This document shows positions 4,863 to 8,894 of a DNA stretch of 8,894 nucleotides, piece by piece. The notes beneath the pieces are model-generated. The model searched no databases. It was not told where the DNA came from and worked only from the letters and a program-made list of their open reading frames with translations. Within the stretch, counting starts at the first letter, position 1. The number at the start of each line of letters is the position of its first letter. Origin of the DNA: Candidatus Nanohalarchaeota archaeon (GTDB lineage: Archaea; EX4484-52; B79-G9); the NCBI GenBank assembly GCA_030635525.1, contig DAOVYR010000033.1, forward strand, positions 1 to 8,894. Direction: 5' to 3'. Position numbers and translations under genes: made by a program.

Positions 4863-6785
4863 ATGGAGTATAAAGGGCTTGTGTTGGATAAGTTTCAGGT
4901 CGATGCTATTTCTTCTATTGAGAATAATCATTCTGTTGTCGTTTCTGCGCCGACGGGGTCAGGCAAGACGCTTATCGCTGATTATATTATCAATAAGTAT
5001 ATAGACAAAGGCATAACTGTGATATATACTGCGCCTATCAAGGCGCTGTCTAACCAGAAGTATAAGGAGTTCTCGAAGGATTATGGCCGCGATCGTGTCG
5101 GGCTGATTACCGGTGATGTCACTATCAATCCCGGGGCGCCTGTGATTATCATGACGACTGAGATATACCGCAATATGGCGATTACCAGGGATCCTGCGCT
5201 TGAGCGGGTGGCTTATGTGATATTTGATGAGATACATTTCATCAATGATGTGCAGAGGGGTTATGTGTGGGAAGAGTCGATCATGTTTTCGCATGAACGT
5301 GTGCGAATGCTCTGCCTTTCTGCTACTATCCCTAATGCGCGCGAGTTTGCGGACTGGATCAAGGCAATCAAGGGACATGATGTTGATACGATCATGAATG
5401 ATAAGAGGCCGGTGCCGCTTCACCGGACGTTCTTTGATTCTGAGCTTGGGGTCACTACGCTTGATGAGATAAAGAAGAAGCATGAGGCTAAGAATGTATG
5501 GTACCGGGGATTGCGTAAAAGTAAGTCGAATAAAAGGGATGAGGTTAAGGCGCATGTGGAGCTTGTGTCGCTTATCAGGGATAAGCTGCCCTGCTTTTTT
5601 TTCACTTTCTCAAGGCGCAAGTGCCAGGAGAATGCGCTTGAGCTTGCGCGTTCGGGTATGTTTGATACTAATTCTGAGATTTCTGCCCGGGTGCGTAAGA
5701 AGCTGAGTGATGCTGTGCCTGAGATCAATGACCTGAAGTCTACGCGGGATCTGCGACAGGTTCTGCCTTACGGGATTGCTTTTCATCATGCGGGGCTTTT
5801 GCCTATAATCAAAGAACTTGTTGAGGAGCTTTTTTCTGAGGGGCTTATCAATGTGCTTTATACTACTGAGACGTTTGCTGTGGGTATCAATATGCCTGCG
5901 AAGAGCGTGTGTTTTGATTCTATGATGAAGTTTGACGGTATAAATTTTCGGTATCTTAATTCCAAGGAGTATTTCCAGATCGCGGGGCGCGCAGGAAGAC
6001 GGGGTATTGATAAGGAGGGGTTTGCGTATGCTGTTGTTGAGGCGCGGGATTTCAATTATGGTGTGCTTAAGAAGATGACTACCAAGGATACGGAGCCTAT
6101 CACGTCGCAGTTCAGGCTTTCTGTGAATACTGTGCTGAATCTTGTCAAGCAGCATAATAAGGGGGAGATAGAGCATATATTATGTAAGAATTTCAGTACA
6201 TACCAAAAGTACGGCAAAAGGTTCGATAAGGAGAAGAAGGCTGTCATCTATCGTAATTTCAATAATATTCGCAAGAAGCTTGTGGCTCTTAGGTATATAG
6301 AGAAAGATAATCTTACGGCTAAGGGTGAGTTTTCTTCGAGGATATATTCTGATGAGATTGATACTGGTGAGATTTTCGGCACGCGGTTCTATAAGCGATT
6401 GAGTGATTATGAGATGCTTCTGGTTATTGCGTGTCTTGCGTATGAGCATAAGCCGAGGAATGAGTTTTTCAAGAAGTATAATCACAGGGCTACGAGGGCG
6501 CTTATGGGGAAGATCAATTCTGATCCTTATCTTGCCGGGGTGAAGAAGTTCGCTTGTATGAGGGATCTTACTGCGATTGTCTATCCGTGCTATTACGGGT
6601 CCAGCATTTTTGAGATCATGAAGAATACGAGCTTTCTTGAGGGGGATATGATTCGTTTTTTCAGGCAGATGATTGACCGTATCGGGCAGATCAGGAATGC
6701 TACGATGGATGATAAGCTGATTGATGCGCTTAAGGATTGCGAGGATAGGATTAATGGTTCTATGGGGGATATTGATGTTATTTGA
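4863..6785 (+). CDS. Ski2/Mtr4-like superfamily II RNA helicase
   Basis: This 640-residue ATP-dependent helicase is expected to unwind RNA for processing or decay in the cytoplasm. Motifs are in order: FQVDAI (Q-like, 11-16), Walker A APTGSGKT (29-36), TAPIKALSNQK (Ia, 56-66), TGD (83-85), DEIH (II, 122-125), SATIPN (III, 153-158), FTFSRRKCQ (IV, 247-255), TTETFAVGINMPAK (V, 334-347) and QIAGRAGRRG (VI, 372-381). The segment SQFRLSVNTVLNLVK (415-429) and a C-terminal helical region (about 500-640, with LEGDMIRFFRQMIDRIGQI) resemble the ratchet and DSHCT parts of Mtr4/SkiV2. The long arch insertion of eukaryotic Mtr4 is not evident. Hel308 is a less likely alternative, because DEIH and the DSHCT-like tail favour Mtr4/Ski2. 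ATG at 4863 is chosen over 4839 because of the TATA box. Stand-alone transcription unit. Confidence 0.88.
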   Translation: MEYKGLVLDKFQVDAISSIENNHSVVVSAPTGSGKTLIADYIINKYIDKGITVIYTAPIKALSNQKYKEFSKDYGRDRVGLITGDVTINPGAPVIIMTTEIYRNMAITRDPALERVAYVIFDEIHFINDVQRGYVWEESIMFSHERVRMLCLSATIPNAREFADWIKAIKGHDVDTIMNDKRPVPLHRTFFDSELGVTTLDEIKKKHEAKNVWYRGLRKSKSNKRDEVKAHVELVSLIRDKLPCFFFTFSRRKCQENALELARSGMFDTNSEISARVRKKLSDAVPEINDLKSTRDLRQVLPYGIAFHHAGLLPIIKELVEELFSEGLINVLYTTETFAVGINMPAKSVCFDSMMKFDGINFRYLNSKEYFQIAGRAGRRGIDKEGFAYAVVEARDFNYGVLKKMTTKDTEPITSQFRLSVNTVLNLVKQHNKGEIEHILCKNFSTYQKYGKRFDKEKKAVIYRNFNNIRKKLVALRYIEKDNLTAKGEFSSRIYSDEIDTGEIFGTRFYKRLSDYEMLLVIACLAYEHKPRNEFFKKYNHRATRALMGKINSDPYLAGVKKFACMRDLTAIVYPCYYGSSIFEIMKNTSFLEGDMIRFFRQMIDRIGQIRNATMDDKLIDALKDCEDRINGSMGDIDVI

Positions 6786-6853
6786 TTCTGTGTGTGCTTA
6801 ACTGAGTTGTATTTTGTGCTATTTTACGTTAATTTAAGCCAATAAACGATACA

Positions 6854-6861
6854 TTTATATA
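6854..6861 (+). promoter_or_regulatory. TATA box of the amidohydrolase-like gene
   Basis: TTTATATA is centred about 26 nt before the ATG at 6883, so the transcript is probably leaderless. Confidence 0.65.
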
Positions 6862-6865
6862 TTGT

Positions 6866-6880
6866 AACTACTAAGTAGTT
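6866..6880. promoter_or_regulatory. Perfect palindrome between TATA box and start codon, candidate operator
   Basis: AACTAC TAA GTAGTT has 6-bp arms with no mismatch. It lies between the TATA box and the expected transcription start at 6883, where a bound repressor would block polymerase recruitment. The same half-site string AGTAGTT occurs at 1336-1342, just before the TATA box of the other AT-rich gene. Operator function is inference. Confidence 0.45.
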
Positions 6881-6882
6881 GT

Positions 6883-7908
6883 ATGTTAAATATTGTTGAT
6901 GGTCATACGCATCTAGGTCAATCAGATGGTACGTTGGAAAATAATATTGATGATTATTTTAAAATGACCAAGGAACAGGGCATAAGTATAGATAACGCAG
7001 TAGTATGCTTAAGTCCATATCAAGTGCCGGACCTGTTCAGAAATAGTAATTTAACGACAATAAATCCCGATTTTAGTTTAAAAGACGTACATTCAACTTT
7101 AGATACTGATATAATACCTTATTTTTTTGTGCCATACACCCCGGGAAGCTCTGTATCACCTAAATGGATTGAAAATATCGATTACTCTGAGTACGTATCA
7201 AGTTTAAAAAATGCAGGATTTAAAGGATTAAAGTTTCATTGCAAAGAAGGATTTGATCGAAGTATATATGGCATATTGAATGCAGGTCTTGATGTGGGTA
7301 TGTCTATACAGGTCCATATTAACAATTCAGATAAGATTAATGATACTTTAGAAAAGGGTGAATTTTCCCTATCAAGAATTATAGAGGAGACAACACAGAG
7401 CGGAAATATCTTTTATGGGGTTCATGGTGCGGATATAATCATCAACTCGCTTCCAGAGGAAAAATATAATAATGATATTATGAAGGATCCGATGATACTA
7501 TCAATGCTTAAAGCAGGTAAACCAATAGAGGGAATGTTAGAAGAATTAGAACCATATTATGCAGAACCAATAAAAGATATTGAATTTGAAAAATACCAAA
7601 AACTTATACGGACAATTGAAGACAATCTTGGTAAGATATATCTTGGAAGCTCAGAGAATGAATATGGTCGTACACAAAATTATTTTCATTCAAATAATAA
7701 TCTCTCTATACAGTCTAAAAAATTATGTCAAATGATTGGAGAAGAATCCGAAATATTAAAACATATTGTTTTTGAAAGTGATATTTACGGTGATCATACT
7801 GTATTTGATAATCACACACCTATCATTCAATCAACAATATTAAGACAGGTAGATAAAGACAATATTTTATATCATAATGGACTTGATTATGTCAATAAAA
7901 TCGCATAA
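6883..7908 (+). CDS. Amidohydrolase-like metal-dependent hydrolase
   Basis: This 341-residue protein is probably a cytoplasmic TIM-barrel hydrolase of the amidohydrolase superfamily (amidohydro_2-like). Visible marks are the N-terminal DGHTHLG with metal ligands His8 and His10, GFKGLKFHC on the third or fourth strand (His119), IQVHIN (His145), GVHGAD (His181), FESDIYG with the candidate catalytic Asp300, and a C-terminal ILYHNGLDYVNKI that matches the family's closing helix. Length fits. The substrate cannot be read; the stretch KYNNDIMKDPMILSMLKAGK and the segment around 220-280 look like a family-specific insertion. It is far more A/T-rich than the helicase before it and uses ATA, TTA and AAA codons freely, suggesting transfer. 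It has its own TATA box and a candidate operator, and its 3' end is the point where the opposing RhuM remnant is cut off. Confidence 0.75.
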   Translation: MLNIVDGHTHLGQSDGTLENNIDDYFKMTKEQGISIDNAVVCLSPYQVPDLFRNSNLTTINPDFSLKDVHSTLDTDIIPYFFVPYTPGSSVSPKWIENIDYSEYVSSLKNAGFKGLKFHCKEGFDRSIYGILNAGLDVGMSIQVHINNSDKINDTLEKGEFSLSRIIEETTQSGNIFYGVHGADIIINSLPEEKYNNDIMKDPMILSMLKAGKPIEGMLEELEPYYAEPIKDIEFEKYQKLIRTIEDNLGKIYLGSSENEYGRTQNYFHSNNNLSIQSKKLCQMIGEESEILKHIVFESDIYGDHTVFDNHTPIIQSTILRQVDKDNILYHNGLDYVNKIA

Positions 7909-8195
7909 TATGGCTTCAGGAGAATAGCATGTAATTTTTCTTGTAACCTTTCTGCCTACTTCGATTTGAACTATCGAGAATTCCTCGGAAGTTGCTGATT
8001 CGCCGAGTTCTTTTTCCTGATAAATGTTTTTAAGATGAAGCGAGATGTTGTCGGCAATGCATCCAAAAAGTTTCGCAATTCTTTTTTGAGGCAGTCAGAT
8101 AGTTTCATTAGCGTACAGTACTCTATATTGATTTGTCCATCTGGTGTTTGGTAGACAGTTATCTGATTGTCTGGTCGTTTTTTGCTTTTAGTCAT
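7909..8195 (-). pseudogene. RhuM-family (COG3943) pseudogene, frameshifted and truncated
   Basis: On the minus strand the frame begins at ATG 8195 with MTKSKKRPDNQITVYQTPDG, the usual RhuM N-terminus. After GQINIE one base appears missing near 8121-8122. The next frame then continues with the conserved text: ANETI, a TGA at 8095-8097 where the family has Trp, then LPQKRIAKLFGCIADNISLH, LKNIYQEKELGE, SEEFSIVQIEVGRKVTRKIT. It is cut off around 7909 at the end of the amidohydrolase gene, roughly 95 codons into a family normally near 330 residues. At least three lesions are therefore present: a frameshift, a nonsense codon and a 3' deletion. RhuM proteins are of unknown function and typically found on bacterial islands and near defence genes. 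This copy is certainly non-functional; the family call rests on motif recognition. Confidence 0.8.
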
Positions 8196-8199
8196 TTTT

Positions 8200-8295
8200 T
8201 TATGCATTCGTTTCAATCATTTGTTGTTCTGGTAATGTTGATTTAAAATTTGTGATGGATTTCCCTTCGCGTTCGTAAAGTTCGCTTTCGATTTT
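8200..8295 (-). pseudogene. Remnant of a DUF1016/YhcG-like nuclease gene
   Basis: A 31-codon minus-strand open stretch just after the ORF6N gene reads IESELYEREGKSITNFKSTL followed by PEQQMIETNA and a stop. The text LYEREGKSITNFKSTLP closely resembles the linker before the PDDEXK nuclease domain of DUF1016/YhcG proteins (LxxRxGKAITNFxxTLPxPQSDL). No start codon, nuclease motif or further homology is visible on either side, so this is a short broken relic. It lies between the ORF6N gene and the RhuM pseudogene. The short length keeps confidence moderate. Confidence 0.5.
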
Positions 8296-8299
8296 TTAT

Positions 8300-8894
8300 T
8301 CATGCTTTCATCTGCTCCAATCTTGTAAGCATCTCAACTGCTCCTATATCCATCTTCGAGAATGCAAACCATTTCCTTCCGAGGTCTTTCAGGGAGGCGC
8401 CGAAATGATAAACTGTTGCATTGTCGATGATTATAAACCGGTCATGTGAGTTCCTGAATTCTTTTATTTCGATGGTCGGATACTGCTTGTTGAACTTATT
8501 GACATCCAAAGCAAGCAAGCGGGAAATGTTTTTGGTAAGAAGGGTGACATTGACATTTTTCTTTCGTTTGGACAGATGAGCAAGAACGTTGTCGTCCAAG
8601 TAATTATCGATTATGACAATGGATTCTTTAGCGCTTCTGAAGATGTCTGAGACGAACTTGTAGGCGTCAAATATCTGTCCGTCGAAGAAGATGCCCTGCT
8701 TTGGTTGGATTTCCTTGCTTTCTATGGCGTTTAGCACATGTTCCATCTTTTTATCTGTCTCCAATTGTTTTATCTCAAGGGTATCAAGCCGTTGAAAGAC
8801 TTGTGCGTTCGAGCCGATGAAGCGGCGCATTGTAACAAATGCATTTATTATCTGAATGCTTACTTTGACGGCTGTTTCACTTCTTAGAACCGCA
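8300..8894 (-). CDS. ORF6N-domain protein with C-terminal phospholipase-D-like domain (partial)
   Basis: The frame is open from the TGA at 8300-8302 through the right window edge, so the N-terminus lies outside. The first visible residues, AVLRSETAVKVSIQIINAFV, are the end of an ORF6N (KilA-N related) DNA-binding domain; an ATG at 8830 (MRRFIGSNAQ) is internal. A linker helix, LDTLEIKQLETDKKMEHVLN, follows. The C-terminal domain resembles half a phospholipase-D fold: SIVIIDNYLDD, VNVTLLTKN and the motif HDRFIIID at 8423-8446, where the usual HxK is HxR, then YHFGASLKDLGRKWFAFSKM. Such proteins are common in bacterial and archaeal mobile islands; their role is unknown, with defence or phage-related functions suspected. 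The visible part is intact, unlike its two downstream neighbours. Confidence 0.82.
   Translation of the reverse strand, partial: AVLRSETAVKVSIQIINAFVTMRRFIGSNAQVFQRLDTLEIKQLETDKKMEHVLNAIESKEIQPKQGIFFDGQIFDAYKFVSDIFRSAKESIVIIDNYLDDNVLAHLSKRKKNVNVTLLTKNISRLLALDVNKFNKQYPTIEIKEFRNSHDRFIIIDNATVYHFGASLKDLGRKWFAFSKMDIGAVEMLTRLEQMKA

Noticed and set aside
4466..4873. Plus-strand 135-codon open frame across the winged-helix gene
   Set aside because: It is the antisense shadow of the winged-helix gene and its promoter region; the hydrophobic, Ser/Phe/Val-rich text reflects complementary codons.
7931..7940. T-rich run after the amidohydrolase as a terminator
   Set aside because: Short T-run inside the RhuM relic with no hairpin; archaeal T-rich termination is possible but not supported beyond composition.
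8222..8236. TTGTTCTGGTA shared with the tail of copy B at 4509-4519
   Set aside because: An 11-base match without other element features; at 8222 it lies in the DUF1016-like coding relic (PEQQ), so chance is the simplest explanation.

Overview
The window looks archaeal. The tryptophanyl-tRNA synthetase is of the archaeal/eukaryotic type, a Ski2/Mtr4-like helicase and a DUF2582-type winged-helix protein are present, and most genes have a TATA box about 26 nt before the start codon, as expected for leaderless archaeal transcripts. I cannot place it to a lineage; a euryarchaeal or DPANN-type genome would both fit.

Layout. Positions 1-204 hold the 3' end of an unrecognised gene. From 284 to 1242 two short membrane proteins overlap by 4 nt and together resemble a split ArsP/DUF318-type permease. 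An AT-rich orphan gene of unknown function follows (1373-2140), then tryptophanyl-tRNA synthetase (2255-3352). Two minus-strand genes come next: an EamA-family transporter (3472-4332) and a small winged-helix protein (4528-4740). The winged-helix gene is divergent from a Ski2/Mtr4-like RNA helicase (4863-6785). A second AT-rich gene, an amidohydrolase-like hydrolase (6883-7908), has its own TATA box and a perfect palindrome over the expected start site. The right end (7909-8894) is accessory DNA on the minus strand: a broken, truncated RhuM-family pseudogene, a remnant of a DUF1016/YhcG-like gene, and an ORF6N/phospholipase-D-like gene that runs off the window.

The most unusual structure is a small repeated element present twice, at 3386-3470 and 4410-4527. 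Each copy begins with a 55-nt two-hairpin core (50/55 identical between copies). Each lies immediately downstream of a minus-strand gene and is bounded by a direct duplication of the 3' end of that same gene, stop codon included: 33 bp perfect for the EamA gene, 39 bp at 34/39 for the winged-helix gene. In both cases the duplication ends at the first hairpin. Removing one duplicate plus the element restores plausible compact gene spacing at each site. This is the signature of a small mobile element that inserts at gene 3' ends with long target duplications and leaves the host ORF intact. I do not recognise it as a described family.

The protein genes do not form one pathway. The synthetase and helicase are housekeeping translation and RNA genes, whereas the two AT-rich genes and the right-hand cluster look acquired.
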